Positions 8,250-18,080 of a stretch of DNA of 64,000 bases are shown piece by piece. How positions within the stretch are numbered: position 1 is the first letter of the stretch; each line of letters starts with the position of its first letter. The stretch comes from Lewinellaceae bacterium (GTDB lineage: Bacteria; Bacteroidota; Bacteroidia; Chitinophagales; Saprospiraceae). Under the pieces are notes generated by a model. The model saw only the letters and a program-made list of their open reading frames with translations. It searched no databases and was not told where the DNA came from. Location: NCBI GenBank assembly GCA_020636225.1, contig JACJYI010000002.1:620001-684000 (forward strand), written 5' to 3'. The position numbers and the translations under genes were made by a program.

Positions 8250-9677
8250 TCAATGGATCTTCTCCCCAGTGAATGACACCGGATAATCCCGTCCCGGGCA
8301 GAATCCCAACTCCTCCGCCAGGTCTTCCGGAATTGATTCCGGCTGATGGATATAGGAAGCCGGGATATCCTTCAGTTCTGGCACCCATTGTTTGACATAG
8401 CATCCTTCAGAATCATATTTCTGCCCCTGCGACCAGGGATTGAACACCCGATCCGCTCGAGGGTCCGTGCCGACCCCTGCCAGGTAGTTCCAGTTTCCAT
8501 AGTTACTGCAAGGGTCATAGTCCAGGAGCTTGGACTCAAAGTATTCAGCTCCCATGCGCCAATCCAGCTCCAGATGATGGATCAGAAAACTGGCCGTGAC
8601 CTGCCTCCCCCGATTGGACATGAACCCTGTGGCATTCAACTCTCGCATATGGCTGTCCACAAAGGGAACACCGGTGTTCCCGGTAGCCCAGGCATGAAAA
8701 CGCTGTTCATCCTGCCTCATTGACCCGGGAAGTCGCCCTGTCAACCCTCCCGGTTTGAAAATGTCATCTCCATACTTCTTGCCGATCAACCTGAAATTGT
8801 CCCGCCAGAGCAACTCGAAAAATAACCAGTAGGTGGATTCATTGGATTGGACCTTTTCCTCGTAGGACTTCAGTTCTGCGTAGACCATTTTCGGAGAGAG
8901 ACACCCTTGCGCCAGCCATGGTGAGAACTTGGAGGAATCATTGAAGTGCTGTGAGCCATTCCTGGTCTCCTTGTAGGTAGCAATGGCATGAGTCGTCCAT
9001 AGATACTCCTGCAGTCGATCCAATCCCGGTGACTCCCCTCCCCTGAACGCCGAGGTTGGCAGCCTGTCCACTTCCTCGACAGACCATCCCAGGTCGGACA
9101 GATCCGGCAACGCTCCGGCAGGCAAACCGGTGTCCTTCCAGGGAATATGATCAGGCGTCGGAAGGGGTGCCCTGACCTGAATAACTCGTTCGACCTGGTT
9201 CCGAAACTGCGTAAAGGTATCTGGAGTATGGGTGACAGGGAAGGGCAGGTCCTGGGTGTAATACAGCATTTTTCCCCGGCTGTATCGTAATTCGCGCCCG
9301 ATGGTCCAGAGACGGTGTTCCAGGGCATCCTGGACGTTGACCTCTTGCCGGGTCCGTTCCCGGTTGCAGAACACCCAGCTGGCTCCCAATTGCTTCACCA
9401 GGTCGAACAGAACGATCTCCGGCTTTCCCGTCCGAATGATCAGGTCTGCTCCCTTGGCACGAAGACGATTGCGCAGATCATCCAATGATTCCAGGATAAA
9501 CCGTGCCCGATGAATCCCTGTCTTGGGAAACCCGAAGGATGTCCTGGCCTGAAATACCCTCGGATCCACGACGAAAACGGGAATCACCTCATCCGCATGC
9601 CTGATGGCATCATGAAGTGCTTCATGGTCATGCAGTCGAAGGTCCTGACGAAACCAGACAATGGCACGGGTAGTCAT
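8250..9677 (-). CDS. DASH-type cryptochrome/photolyase
   Basis: A 475-residue flavoprotein of the CRY-DASH group. The N-terminal Rossmann domain starts IVWFRQDLRLHDHEAL. The FAD domain has TYKETRNG, SSKFSPWLAQGCLSP, STYWLFFELLWRDNFR, SNRGRQ and WNYLAGVGTDPR, which are CRY-DASH hallmarks. It would use FAD and an antenna (usually MTHF) to repair cyclobutane dimers in single-stranded or looped DNA, or act in blue-light sensing. Start 9677 gives MTTRAIVWFRQDL. A longer in-frame start at 9734 adds 19 residues that fit nothing in the family. The first gene of the lipoprotein/SCO/cytochrome cluster starts 108 bp away on the other strand. Confidence 0.93.
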   Translation of the reverse strand: MTTRAIVWFRQDLRLHDHEALHDAIRHADEVIPVFVVDPRVFQARTSFGFPKTGIHRARFILESLDDLRNRLRAKGADLIIRTGKPEIVLFDLVKQLGASWVFCNRERTRQEVNVQDALEHRLWTIGRELRYSRGKMLYYTQDLPFPVTHTPDTFTQFRNQVERVIQVRAPLPTPDHIPWKDTGLPAGALPDLSDLGWSVEEVDRLPTSAFRGGESPGLDRLQEYLWTTHAIATYKETRNGSQHFNDSSKFSPWLAQGCLSPKMVYAELKSYEEKVQSNESTYWLFFELLWRDNFRLIGKKYGDDIFKPGGLTGRLPGSMRQDEQRFHAWATGNTGVPFVDSHMRELNATGFMSNRGRQVTASFLIHHLELDWRMGAEYFESKLLDYDPCSNYGNWNYLAGVGTDPRADRVFNPWSQGQKYDSEGCYVKQWVPELKDIPASYIHQPESIPEDLAEELGFCPGRDYPVSFTGEKIH

Positions 9678-9785
9678 ACGAGACGCTTTGTATACGAACA
9701 ATCGGATCGGAATCTGGTTGAGGAATTCAGGCAATCACGATCGGATTGGACACATGATCTTACCTTCGCACGACAATACCTGTAC

Positions 9786-10172
9786 ATGAATCCGCTTCGT
9801 TACTTTTTCCCATTGGTTGTCCTCCTGTCCATCCCCATGTCCTGTACGCCATCGCTGGAGCCCCTGGAGGCCGAGGTCATGGCCATTCACGATGAGGTCA
9901 TGCCCTTCATGGGGGAAATGCAACAACTCAGAGGGCAATTGAACACCGGAATGCAGAATCTGGATTCGATCGATCAGATCCCTTTCAGGACCGCGTCAGA
10001 AGAGCTGAAAAAGGGAGAAGATATGATGTGGGATTGGATGAACCAGTACAAAAAACCCGATCTGAAATCGGACACGGCCAGGACTTACCTGGAGCGTCAA
10101 AAAACGGAGATCGAACAAGTATCCGTCCAAATGAAGAATGCCATCCAAATGGCCAAACAACTGATCCAATGA
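9786..10172 (+). CDS. Small lipoprotein of unknown function
   Basis: A 128-residue protein with a lipoprotein signal (MNPLRYFFPLVVLLSIPMSC, cysteine at 20). The mature part is helical, polar and rich in Glu, Gln and Met (EMQQLRGQ, MKNAIQMAKQL), suggesting a coiled coil. I recognise no enzyme motif. Start 9786 begins the signal peptide. Its stop overlaps the start of the SCO gene (ATGA). Co-transcription with SCO and a c-type cytochrome suggests a role near copper delivery or respiration in the periplasm. That is inference from position only. Confidence 0.75.
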   Translation: MNPLRYFFPLVVLLSIPMSCTPSLEPLEAEVMAIHDEVMPFMGEMQQLRGQLNTGMQNLDSIDQIPFRTASEELKKGEDMMWDWMNQYKKPDLKSDTARTYLERQKTEIEQVSVQMKNAIQMAKQLIQ

Positions 10173-10783
10173 GGCAAATGAACCTGATATTCTTCCTGGG
10201 GGTGATCGCAGTTTTGTCCTCCTGCCAACCGAATCCCGGCTGCACGAAGTTGCCCATCCTGGGCAACCGGGACATTCAGGGCCAGGATACGATTTACCCG
10301 ACCATCCCGGACTTCGCCTTCATGGATCAGGACAGCCAGGTCATCACCAATGCGACCTTCCAGGACCGCAATTACGTCGTTGACTTCTTCTTTATTTCCT
10401 GTCCGACCATTTGCCCGAAAGTGAAAAAGCAAATGCTTCGTGTCTATCAGCATTTTGAACAGCGACCTGAACTCGCCTTTCTCTCTCATACCATCGATGT
10501 TCGGCACGATACCATTCCCCGCTTGAAAGCCTATGCGGATGGATTGGGTGTAGATGGCAACCGTTGGCATTTCGTGACCGGGATGGAAGATTCCATTTAT
10601 GGCATTGCCGGAAGTTACTTTTCTGTTGCCCAGAAAGATCCCGATTCGCCGGGAGGCTTTGACCACAGCGGACGGCTGATCCTGGTCGATCGCCATCGGC
10701 ATGTCCGGTCCTTCTGTGATGGAACGGATCCAGAAAGTGTGGATCAGTTCATTCTCGACATCGAATGCCTGCTGAATGAGTAA
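10169..10783 (+). CDS. SCO1/SenC family copper chaperone lipoprotein
   Basis: A 204-residue thioredoxin-fold protein with a lipobox (VLSSC, Cys19). The copper site is visible: C78 and C82 in SCPTICPK, and H166 in DHSGRL. It is expected to face the periplasm, anchored by lipid, and deliver copper or manage thiols for the CuA site of cytochrome oxidase or another copper enzyme. It overlaps both neighbours by a few bases, so the three-gene lipoprotein cluster is almost surely one operon. No oxidase subunit is in the window. Confidence 0.9.
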   Translation: MRQMNLIFFLGVIAVLSSCQPNPGCTKLPILGNRDIQGQDTIYPTIPDFAFMDQDSQVITNATFQDRNYVVDFFFISCPTICPKVKKQMLRVYQHFEQRPELAFLSHTIDVRHDTIPRLKAYADGLGVDGNRWHFVTGMEDSIYGIAGSYFSVAQKDPDSPGGFDHSGRLILVDRHRHVRSFCDGTDPESVDQFILDIECLLNE

Positions 10784-11186
10784 CCAGGTCCGAATCATGA
10801 GCATTCTGGTAGCCCTGGCCGCTTGTTCACAGCCGTATCAACAGGGCAAAATGCTCTATGAGTCAGCCTGTGCCAATTGCCACATGACCGATGGAAGCGG
10901 CCTGGCTGGTGTGATTCCCCCGCTCGCTTCCTCCGACTTCCTGGTCACGAACCGGGACTTGCTTCCCTGTATTGTGCGCCATGGGCTGGAAGGACCGATC
11001 ACCGTGAATGGTCAGCGCTATGATCAGCCGATGCTGGCTGTGGAAGGCATCAATGATGTCGAATTGGCCAATATTCTCAATTACGTTCAATCTCAGTGGG
11101 GCGATCCGGAGATCTTCTATTCGCCAGATGAGCTCAGAAGGCTGTTGGACCATTGCACACCCGGCCCGGTCCATCTCGATCAATAG
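10776..11186 (+). CDS. Monohaem c-type cytochrome, likely lipoprotein
   Basis: A 136-residue protein with one haem motif CANCH and a plausible distal methionine in QPMLA. The N-terminus (MSILVALAAC, from the internal ATG at 10797) looks like a short lipoprotein signal. The start at 10776 overlaps the SCO stop and adds seven residues. It should carry electrons on the periplasmic face. A second cysteine pair (LLPC, DHC) lies outside the haem motif and could form a disulfide. It is the last gene of the lipoprotein/SCO/cytochrome unit. Confidence 0.88.
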   Translation: MSNQVRIMSILVALAACSQPYQQGKMLYESACANCHMTDGSGLAGVIPPLASSDFLVTNRDLLPCIVRHGLEGPITVNGQRYDQPMLAVEGINDVELANILNYVQSQWGDPEIFYSPDELRRLLDHCTPGPVHLDQ

Positions 11187-11249
11187 CTTTCTCGGCCGAG
11201 CTCACATCGCAGGAAAAGTGATTATCTTACGCCCTTGGAAACCACGTCT

Positions 11250-14200
11250 ATGAAATTCTGGATTACTGCTCTTTTCAGCCTGCTGGGCACTATTCTCATT
11301 GCGCAACCTTCAAATGATGATTGTGGCTCGGCCATCGATCTCGGCACTGCGCCCTATTGTGAAGATGTCTACTTCACCAATGTGGATGCCACAGCATCTA
11401 ATATCGGTGTAGACAACCTCCCCCCCTGTTGGGATGCGGGCACCGTCCAGCGGGATGTCTGGTTTTCCTTCATTGCCAGTGACACCATCCTGGATTACAG
11501 CGTCACGGTGACCGGAGAAAGCAATATGGGCTCCAATCCGATGCTCAATCCTCAAGTCGCCGTCTATCGCGGCGATTGCGGCATTGACGAGCTTTTCTTT
11601 TTTGACTGCTTCAAAGCCATCAGCGGAGAGAACGCCCTGAAATTCTCCATGACTGGCCTCACGCCTGGTGCGACCTACTGGCTTCGGATTGCTGATTATC
11701 CGGAGGCATCATCGAACAATGCCGGAACGTTCAAGCTCTGCATTGAGAAGAAGTCTCCGATCACGAATATCATCGAAGGGTTTTCCAAGGAATGTGAGGG
11801 CCAGCTGGTGGATTCAGGAGGACCCGATGAAGATTATGGACCGAACGAGACCTACATCTTTACCATCTGCCCTGAATTCCCATCCGCATGCATCGACCTG
11901 ACCTTCATCTACTATCACCTGGATTTCCTCAATGACGAAATCGTGATCTATGATGGACCGGACGACAACAGTCCGATCGTCGGAACCATTACGGGCACAG
12001 GATCCAATCCGGTATCCTGGGGAGGTGTCTGCAAGCGATTTACGGCTTCCAGCGGATGCATGACCATCAAGTTCACCTCCAATGATGCTGAAGAATTTGA
12101 AGGTTTCCTCGCAGAGTGGAAGTGCTCGCCTGTACCCTGCAAGGTGTATGATCAACCGACGATCCAGAATCAATTTACAGAGAGTGAGATCCTGAATACA
12201 CTATCCAGCAGTCAGACGATCGTCACCTTTGATACGCTGATCTGTGCCCAGGGCGCATATGGCCTGTTCTTCGGCGGCGACCAGACTGATCTTGGACTGA
12301 ACAAGGGGATCCTGCTGACTACCGGCAGTGCCCAGAACGCCCTCGGGCCCAATGATTCCGGAAGCTCATCCGGTGTCAATGGAACCATCGGGGATGATGA
12401 CCTGGATGTCCTTTCCGACCTGTTTGGCAACGGCACCATTTCCAATGATGCCTGTATCCTGGAGCTGGATGTCTACGCCAATACCAATGAGCTCACCTTT
12501 GAATATGTCTTTGGATCCGAAGAGTATCCGGAATTCGTCAACAGTAACTTCAATGACATCTTCGCCTTCCTGATCAGCGGTCCCGGCATCACGGGTATCC
12601 CGCAGATCGGCGGACAGGACAATATGGCCGTATTACCCAACGGCACATTTGTCCAGATCAACAGCGTCAACCATGCCGACAACTGGGAGTATTACCGGGA
12701 CAACCTCGGGGGCCAAAGCATCGAATATGATGGTCTGACCTCGGATTACCTCGCCTCCAAGAAGAGCCTGACCGCCCGGTACAACGTCACACCATGTCAA
12801 ACCTACCACCTGAAGCTGGCCATTGCCGACCGAGGTGACTCTTCCTACGATTCGGGAGTCTTTATCAGCGAGATCAAGGGAGGCGCTCCGGGCCTTGCGG
12901 TCAATTATAACAACGGGATCGACTATCTGGTCGAGGATTGTACCGCACAGGAGGACGAAATCATCATCTCCCTGAATGCTCCTCTGGACGATACCATCAC
13001 CTACCAACTCACCGTCGGAGGCTCCGCCACACCTGGAGTGGATTACTCGCTGAACCTGCCATCCTCCGTTACCTTTCTCCCCGGGCAGACCAGTTTTTCC
13101 TTTCCGATCATCCCGTTGAGTGATGGGATTACCGAAGGCGATGAAACTATCACCATTACCCTGAGCAATGATTTTGGTTGTGGATCCGTCTCGTATGCGG
13201 TACTGACGATTGTTATCCGGGATAATATCGAAGTCACCGTCAATGCCAATCAGGACACGGCCTACTTCTGTCCTGGGAATAGCGTGCCCCTGATCGCCAA
13301 GGGCGCATTGGACTTCTTCTGGGAGCCTGTGAGCGTATTCAATGATCCAACTTCCGGAACCACCCTGGCCACGCCACCCATGAGCATGTGGGTAACGGTC
13401 ACCGGCCAGTTGGGGATCTGTGTTGATGTGGATTCCATCTACCTGCTGGAGGTCAACCCGCAGGTAGCCATCCTCAATGCCACCCCTGACAGCATTTGCC
13501 AGGGCGAATCGGTGGTCATCACCGCCATCAGCAACCTGAATGGTCAGGGAAGTATCAACTGGACACCCACCTTCGGTCTTTCCAATCCGTCCGGTCTGAT
13601 CACGGAAGCCTTCCCCAACTTCAGTCAGGCCTATATCATTACCGCCGAATTGACCGGATGTACCGCATCGGATACCATCAATTTCGTGGTCGATCCCTTC
13701 CAGTTCCCCAACCTGGTCCCAGACCAGAGCTTGTGTGAAGGCAACTCTATTCAGCTGGCCGATGAGATCTTCTTCCCATCAACAACATACGAGTGGACTC
13801 CCGATGAAACCCTCGATGATGGCTCCATTGCCGGCCCGGTCGCCACGCCACTCGAGACAACAACCTATACGGTCATCGCCAACAGCGCGTCCGGTATCTG
13901 CGCGGATACCGCATCCGTCACCATTACGGTTGTACCCGCAGCGGTGAACATCCTGGCACCCGACATCGTCTACCTTTGTCTTGGCGACTCTGTCCAGCTG
14001 GATGCCAATTTCACCCAGGGTGGTACCATCACCTGGTTGCCCCAAGACACCACTCTGCTGACCCAGACCGGTAATTCGGCCTTTTCCAAGCCTGGAAAAT
14101 CTTTCATGGCATATGCCTCCATGACTGTCGGGCCATGTACAGTAGTTGATTCGGTATTCATCCGGGTGGACTCCTTGCCGGATCTGTCCATCTCCAAGTT

Positions 14201-15665
14201 CATCGATCGTCCATTCTATTGTGAGGGCGAGATCATCACCTTCCTCTCCCCCTCCTACCTCAACAAGGACTACCCGGACATTCAACATCTGTGGTCACCC
14301 AATAACGGGGTGTTCCTCTCCGCGGACAGCAACCTCAATATGGTCCTGACCGCCAAGGAGACGTTTACCTACACACGCCAGACGATCAACAACGCCTGTG
14401 CGGAGAATCAATCCGTATCCATTGAGGTGATCCCCGTTGGCATGAGCCTGTCAGCCACAGACATAACCCTTTGCCCGGGAGACACCATGCAGGTCTTCAT
14501 CCTGAATGACAGCATAGACAACATCATGTGGATGCCACCAAACGGATTGAGTTGTACGACTTGTCCGGATCCGATCATCACAGGCACGTCCTCTGTATTC
14601 TACTCGATCACAGGCGAGGAAAAAGGTTGCAACAAGCAAGGCGGAGTGAATGTCAATGTACCCGTCCCCGTGCTTGACCTTCCCAGCGAACTGATCGTCT
14701 GTCTGGGTGAGTCGACCAACCTGAACCCCAACGCGGGTGGGAACACCAGTTATTTCTGGACCAGTACTGACCCGACCTTTGGTACGTCCAATGATGCGAA
14801 TCCATCGATCACCCCGTTGATCAACGGCACCTACTACGTGACCGCCACCTTCCAGGGTTGTGAACGCACCGGAGAAGTCAATGTCGCTGTCATCACCGAA
14901 CCTACTGTCACACTGGATGTGAGCGATAACGAGATATGCCCGGAAGACCTCGTCACTTTGACCGCTACAGGCACGCCAGTTGGCGGAACCTATCTCTGGT
15001 CGCCAGGCGGGGAAACCACTCCGAGCATCACAGTATCCCCTCCTGTTTCCCTGCAATACACGGTGACCTACACCACTGTCCTGGATTGTTTCACCGATGA
15101 GGCAACCACAGTGATCAATGTCGATCCTGTGATTGAACTGACCTTGACGACGGAACCTGATCGGGATACCTTCCTGCTGGGCGAATTGGTCATGTTTACG
15201 GCGAATCCATCGATCACACCTCCTGCCGGATCAGTCTACTCATGGTTCATTGATGGCCAGCAGGTTGCCGGGATCACAGGTCCTGTCCTATCAACGAATG
15301 CCCCCCAGCCGCCGTTCAACCTGTTGGTGCAGATCACCACTCCGGCAGGCTGTGTCTATGAATATGGCGACAGCTGGTTCGTCCGTGTTCCCCAGTTCGA
15401 TGTACCCAACGTCTTTACGCCCAACCGGGACAATACCAATGACTTCTTCCAACCCTACATTGAAGATGGCATTGAGATCCTGGAATGCAAGGTGTATTCC
15501 CGCTGGGGCAACCTGGTATACGACAATGACAATCCCACTCAGGGCTGGGATGGCACCAAGGATGGGAAGGACCTGCCCTCTGATGTGTATGGCTACATGA
15601 TCGTTCTTGGCTTTGGCGATGGAACGACCCAGACGATCCGTGGCGATATTACCCTGGTTCGATAA
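11250..15665 (+). CDS. Giant multidomain surface protein with T9SS type B (gliding-motility-type) sorting domain
   Basis: A 1471-residue secreted protein. In order: signal peptide (1-18); an N-terminal jelly-roll-like module with DVWFSF (to ~165); a CUB-like domain (about 182-290); a choice-of-anchor-L domain with FGSEEYPEF at 421; a Calx-beta-like segment (about 558-650); a run of cysteine-containing Ig/PKD-like repeats with LCLGDS-type starts (about 660-1375); and the gliding-motility C-terminal domain beginning PNVFTPNRDNTNDFF (~1385) and containing SRWGNLVY. Such proteins are exported by T9SS and held at the surface as adhesins or binding proteins. Start 11250 begins the signal peptide. 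A strong terminator follows at 15670. Confidence 0.9.
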   Translation: MKFWITALFSLLGTILIAQPSNDDCGSAIDLGTAPYCEDVYFTNVDATASNIGVDNLPPCWDAGTVQRDVWFSFIASDTILDYSVTVTGESNMGSNPMLNPQVAVYRGDCGIDELFFFDCFKAISGENALKFSMTGLTPGATYWLRIADYPEASSNNAGTFKLCIEKKSPITNIIEGFSKECEGQLVDSGGPDEDYGPNETYIFTICPEFPSACIDLTFIYYHLDFLNDEIVIYDGPDDNSPIVGTITGTGSNPVSWGGVCKRFTASSGCMTIKFTSNDAEEFEGFLAEWKCSPVPCKVYDQPTIQNQFTESEILNTLSSSQTIVTFDTLICAQGAYGLFFGGDQTDLGLNKGILLTTGSAQNALGPNDSGSSSGVNGTIGDDDLDVLSDLFGNGTISNDACILELDVYANTNELTFEYVFGSEEYPEFVNSNFNDIFAFLISGPGITGIPQIGGQDNMAVLPNGTFVQINSVNHADNWEYYRDNLGGQSIEYDGLTSDYLASKKSLTARYNVTPCQTYHLKLAIADRGDSSYDSGVFISEIKGGAPGLAVNYNNGIDYLVEDCTAQEDEIIISLNAPLDDTITYQLTVGGSATPGVDYSLNLPSSVTFLPGQTSFSFPIIPLSDGITEGDETITITLSNDFGCGSVSYAVLTIVIRDNIEVTVNANQDTAYFCPGNSVPLIAKGALDFFWEPVSVFNDPTSGTTLATPPMSMWVTVTGQLGICVDVDSIYLLEVNPQVAILNATPDSICQGESVVITAISNLNGQGSINWTPTFGLSNPSGLITEAFPNFSQAYIITAELTGCTASDTINFVVDPFQFPNLVPDQSLCEGNSIQLADEIFFPSTTYEWTPDETLDDGSIAGPVATPLETTTYTVIANSASGICADTASVTITVVPAAVNILAPDIVYLCLGDSVQLDANFTQGGTITWLPQDTTLLTQTGNSAFSKPGKSFMAYASMTVGPCTVVDSVFIRVDSLPDLSISKFIDRPFYCEGEIITFLSPSYLNKDYPDIQHLWSPNNGVFLSADSNLNMVLTAKETFTYTRQTINNACAENQSVSIEVIPVGMSLSATDITLCPGDTMQVFILNDSIDNIMWMPPNGLSCTTCPDPIITGTSSVFYSITGEEKGCNKQGGVNVNVPVPVLDLPSELIVCLGESTNLNPNAGGNTSYFWTSTDPTFGTSNDANPSITPLINGTYYVTATFQGCERTGEVNVAVITEPTVTLDVSDNEICPEDLVTLTATGTPVGGTYLWSPGGETTPSITVSPPVSLQYTVTYTTVLDCFTDEATTVINVDPVIELTLTTEPDRDTFLLGELVMFTANPSITPPAGSVYSWFIDGQQVAGITGPVLSTNAPQPPFNLLVQITTPAGCVYEYGDSWFVRVPQFDVPNVFTPNRDNTNDFFQPYIEDGIEILECKVYSRWGNLVYDNDNPTQGWDGTKDGKDLPSDVYGYMIVLGFGDGTTQTIRGDITLVR

Positions 15666-15669
15666 TCGA

Positions 15670-15719
15670 CATGGATCCAGTGACGGGCACCTGCCTGCCG
15701 CTGGATCCATGTTTTGTTC
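15670..15719 (+). terminator. Rho-independent terminator after the giant surface-protein gene
   Basis: An 11-bp inverted repeat (CATGGATCCAG at 15670-15680, CTGGATCCATG at 15701-15711) with a 20-nt loop is followed by a T-rich run. It lies 4 nt past the stop of the surface-protein gene. Confidence 0.75.
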
Positions 15720-15740
15720 TGAAATAAATCCTGTGTGTAC

Positions 15741-16211
15741 ATGAGTAAATTGAAATGGGTTCTTTATGGACTAGGCATCGTGTTCATCCTGCTGCAATTC
15801 TATCGTCCGGATATCTCGGTCAAGAAGCCCGGCACTAGTGAAACGGATCTGCTTCAAACCGTTCCAGGGGCGCCTGCCTATCTGAAAGGCGCGTGTTATG
15901 ATTGCCACTCCAATGAAAGTACCCTGCCGTGGTATGCCGCTATCAACCCTGCAGGTATTTTCGTGAGAAACCACATTCGGGAAGGGAGGAAGCATTTGAA
16001 TTTTTCGATCATCCAGGACTATCCCACCGATAAGAAGGTCAAGAAGCTCAATGAGTGTGCCGAGGCAGTCACGGAGGGATGGATGCCCATGGAGAGCTAT
16101 ACCTGGATGCATGCCGACGCCCGTCTGACCGATGAGCAACGCGCCGAACTGGCTCGATACTTTGAATCGGCTGCGGCGGCTTCCCTGGCACGGGATATGA
16201 ATCGTCAGTGA
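15741..16211 (+). CDS. Haem-binding domain protein (Haem_bd family), membrane-anchored
   Basis: A 156-residue protein with one N-terminal membrane helix (LKWVLYGLGIVFILLQF) and a periplasmic domain. The domain has the haem motif CYDCHSNES and the conserved PWYAAINPAG and WMPMESY segments of the Haem_bd family found widely in Bacteroidota. It binds a c-type haem and its partner is not known. The ATG at 15741 is preferred over a GTG two codons upstream. It sits alone between two terminators, so it is likely a single-gene unit. Confidence 0.87.
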   Translation: MSKLKWVLYGLGIVFILLQFYRPDISVKKPGTSETDLLQTVPGAPAYLKGACYDCHSNESTLPWYAAINPAGIFVRNHIREGRKHLNFSIIQDYPTDKKVKKLNECAEAVTEGWMPMESYTWMHADARLTDEQRAELARYFESAAAASLARDMNRQ

Positions 16212-16237
16212 TTCGTTTCCAAGATATTACCGGTAAA

Positions 16238-16269
16238 AAGAAGGGCGAGGAAAAAACCTCGCCCTTCTT
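16238..16269. terminator. Bidirectional terminator between convergent genes
   Basis: A perfect 13-bp inverted repeat (AAGAAGGGCGAGG, loop of six A, CCTCGCCCTTCTT) lies between the haem-binding gene and the deiminase gene. The flanking T runs serve both strands and are better on the minus strand. Confidence 0.85.
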
Positions 16270-16294
16270 ATTTGATTTCGTCTGTGATGGGGAC

Positions 16295-18076
16295 TCAAGG
16301 CTGGATCAACAACGACTGGGTACTCCTGCCCCGAGCCGTAGAAACACGCACCTGATATACACCGGCAGGATACTGTCCGGCATCAAAAAAGATTCGTTTC
16401 ATCCCTGCGGGCGCATCACCCTGGAACAGATTGGTCATCCGTCCCAAAGGATCGACCAGGTCAACGGTTAGTCTGTCCTCCTGTCGATCGAGCTCAATGG
16501 GAATACAGGTGATCGCGCTGGCCGGGTTGGGGAAAACCGGTTGCACCTCTGCACCCGGTTGGTCGTCAGGATCAACGGAGGTCGAGGTGGGCACGGAGAA
16601 CGTCCAGAATCCTGAAGGAGCGGTCAGTGGCCGGGTTTGCATCTTGCCACTTTTGGCCTCTGCAGCGATATAATAGAATACGTCCACCCCTTCAGAGAGC
16701 ACGGGAATGAACCCCTGGAAATGATCCGCTTCTGCAGAGGGCACCATGGCTACCTCCGCAAAACCTGCTGTGGTATCCGTTGTATAATACACATAGGCCT
16801 GATTGATGCCGGACTGATGCTGGATAAGTGCATCGATCAAGTACCCGTCAGGGGTAGCATTTGTGCCATCGATCCGCTGATGCACGATCCGAAGCGGATC
16901 CTGCACACCTACTTCCTTGGTTATGCAATGCAACGCACCGCTCAATGGAATGATATCCTGGCAATCAATGCCGGTAACCGTATATCCGGGCATGGCCTCC
17001 TGCCAGATCCGCAAGGCGGTGGTGTCATACTGTGGCGAATAGGTAGGAACAATGACCGTTCGATTGGCAATCAAGGCATTTGCATAGGTCCAGTAATCCC
17101 CTCCCTGGTTGGGAAACTTGCCAGAGCCATCAGGCGGCATGGGAATCCGGATCACCCGAAACGGGGTCCCGAACCGGGAGTTGAAGTTGCTCAGTACATA
17201 CTGAAGGTTGGCTTCGATCTGAGGACCGTCAGCAATGCCATTCGGATACTGCCCGACGATCAGGGTTTCCTCATCGATCAGCTTCATGTGCATATCAATG
17301 TGGTGGATCAGGTCATAGGGCAGATTGGTCATCTTGACATACGGTTCGATGCCCATGGTGTTGAACATGATCTCATCGACCTCGGCTTCACTGTGGTTGC
17401 TGAAGCCATAATTGTTGTTCGGGCCATTTTCCTCCAGGACAAGCTCGGATGAAAAGCCGGTCCCCATGCCATCACTCATGAAATTCCCCCCGGTATGCAC
17501 CAGGTCATCCGGGGCGGTGGTGGTGCCTATCACCGGGATCTGCAGGACACTGCCGATCAGGGATGGCAGCACATCATCTTTGGGACGTGGTCGATTGTAG
17601 ATCCAGTCCACCAGGAACAGGGAATCCACATCATGACGATAGACCGTGTTGGGGCCGTAATCCCTGACCCATATGGAGTTGAATGGACCCTGGACAAAGG
17701 TGACATTGGTGCTCCAGTCAACCCCCTTGTTCGTCAGATAATTCTGGACCGATCCCTGGTTGGTACATACGATGATCACCTCACACTCTTTGCGGACACT
17801 GCGGACGATCTCAGCCAGGATCGCTGGAAAACTGGTCCAGGTGATCACTACCGCCTGGAGTTCTTCCCATTCCGCCATGGCCCGAAAATCGCCGTCACCC
17901 GCCACCTGAGCCCATGACAAGGTACCCTCTGGAACAGGCGTCACGTAATCCTTCAGAAGGGCTTTTTCCTCTTGGCTCAACCCGCGAGGAAGGACATCCT
18001 GCTGCGCATACCCCTGGCTATTGACCAGAACAGCGCAAAAGATGATCCACAGGACAGAAGCATTCTTGATCCTCAT
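16295..18076 (-). CDS. Secreted agmatine/peptidylarginine deiminase-like enzyme with T9SS sorting domain
   Basis: A 593-residue protein: signal peptide (to ~25), deiminase domain (~55-395) and a C-terminal T9SS type A sorting domain (from ~510: VFPNPAS, LVDPLGRM, QYPAGVYQVRV). Catalytic residues of the PAD_porph family are present: D139 in WVRDYGP, H259 and D261 in HHIDMH, and C384 in ALHCITKEVG. The HID pattern and secretion recall Porphyromonas peptidylarginine deiminase, but free agmatine or arginine remain possible substrates. It lies 4 nt after a TonB receptor on the same strand, so the two are an operon. Products would be citrulline residues or N-carbamoylputrescine plus ammonia. Confidence 0.86.
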   Translation of the reverse strand: MRIKNASVLWIIFCAVLVNSQGYAQQDVLPRGLSQEEKALLKDYVTPVPEGTLSWAQVAGDGDFRAMAEWEELQAVVITWTSFPAILAEIVRSVRKECEVIIVCTNQGSVQNYLTNKGVDWSTNVTFVQGPFNSIWVRDYGPNTVYRHDVDSLFLVDWIYNRPRPKDDVLPSLIGSVLQIPVIGTTTAPDDLVHTGGNFMSDGMGTGFSSELVLEENGPNNNYGFSNHSEAEVDEIMFNTMGIEPYVKMTNLPYDLIHHIDMHMKLIDEETLIVGQYPNGIADGPQIEANLQYVLSNFNSRFGTPFRVIRIPMPPDGSGKFPNQGGDYWTYANALIANRTVIVPTYSPQYDTTALRIWQEAMPGYTVTGIDCQDIIPLSGALHCITKEVGVQDPLRIVHQRIDGTNATPDGYLIDALIQHQSGINQAYVYYTTDTTAGFAEVAMVPSAEADHFQGFIPVLSEGVDVFYYIAAEAKSGKMQTRPLTAPSGFWTFSVPTSTSVDPDDQPGAEVQPVFPNPASAITCIPIELDRQEDRLTVDLVDPLGRMTNLFQGDAPAGMKRIFFDAGQYPAGVYQVRVSTARGRSTQSLLIQP

Positions 18077-18080
18077 AGAT

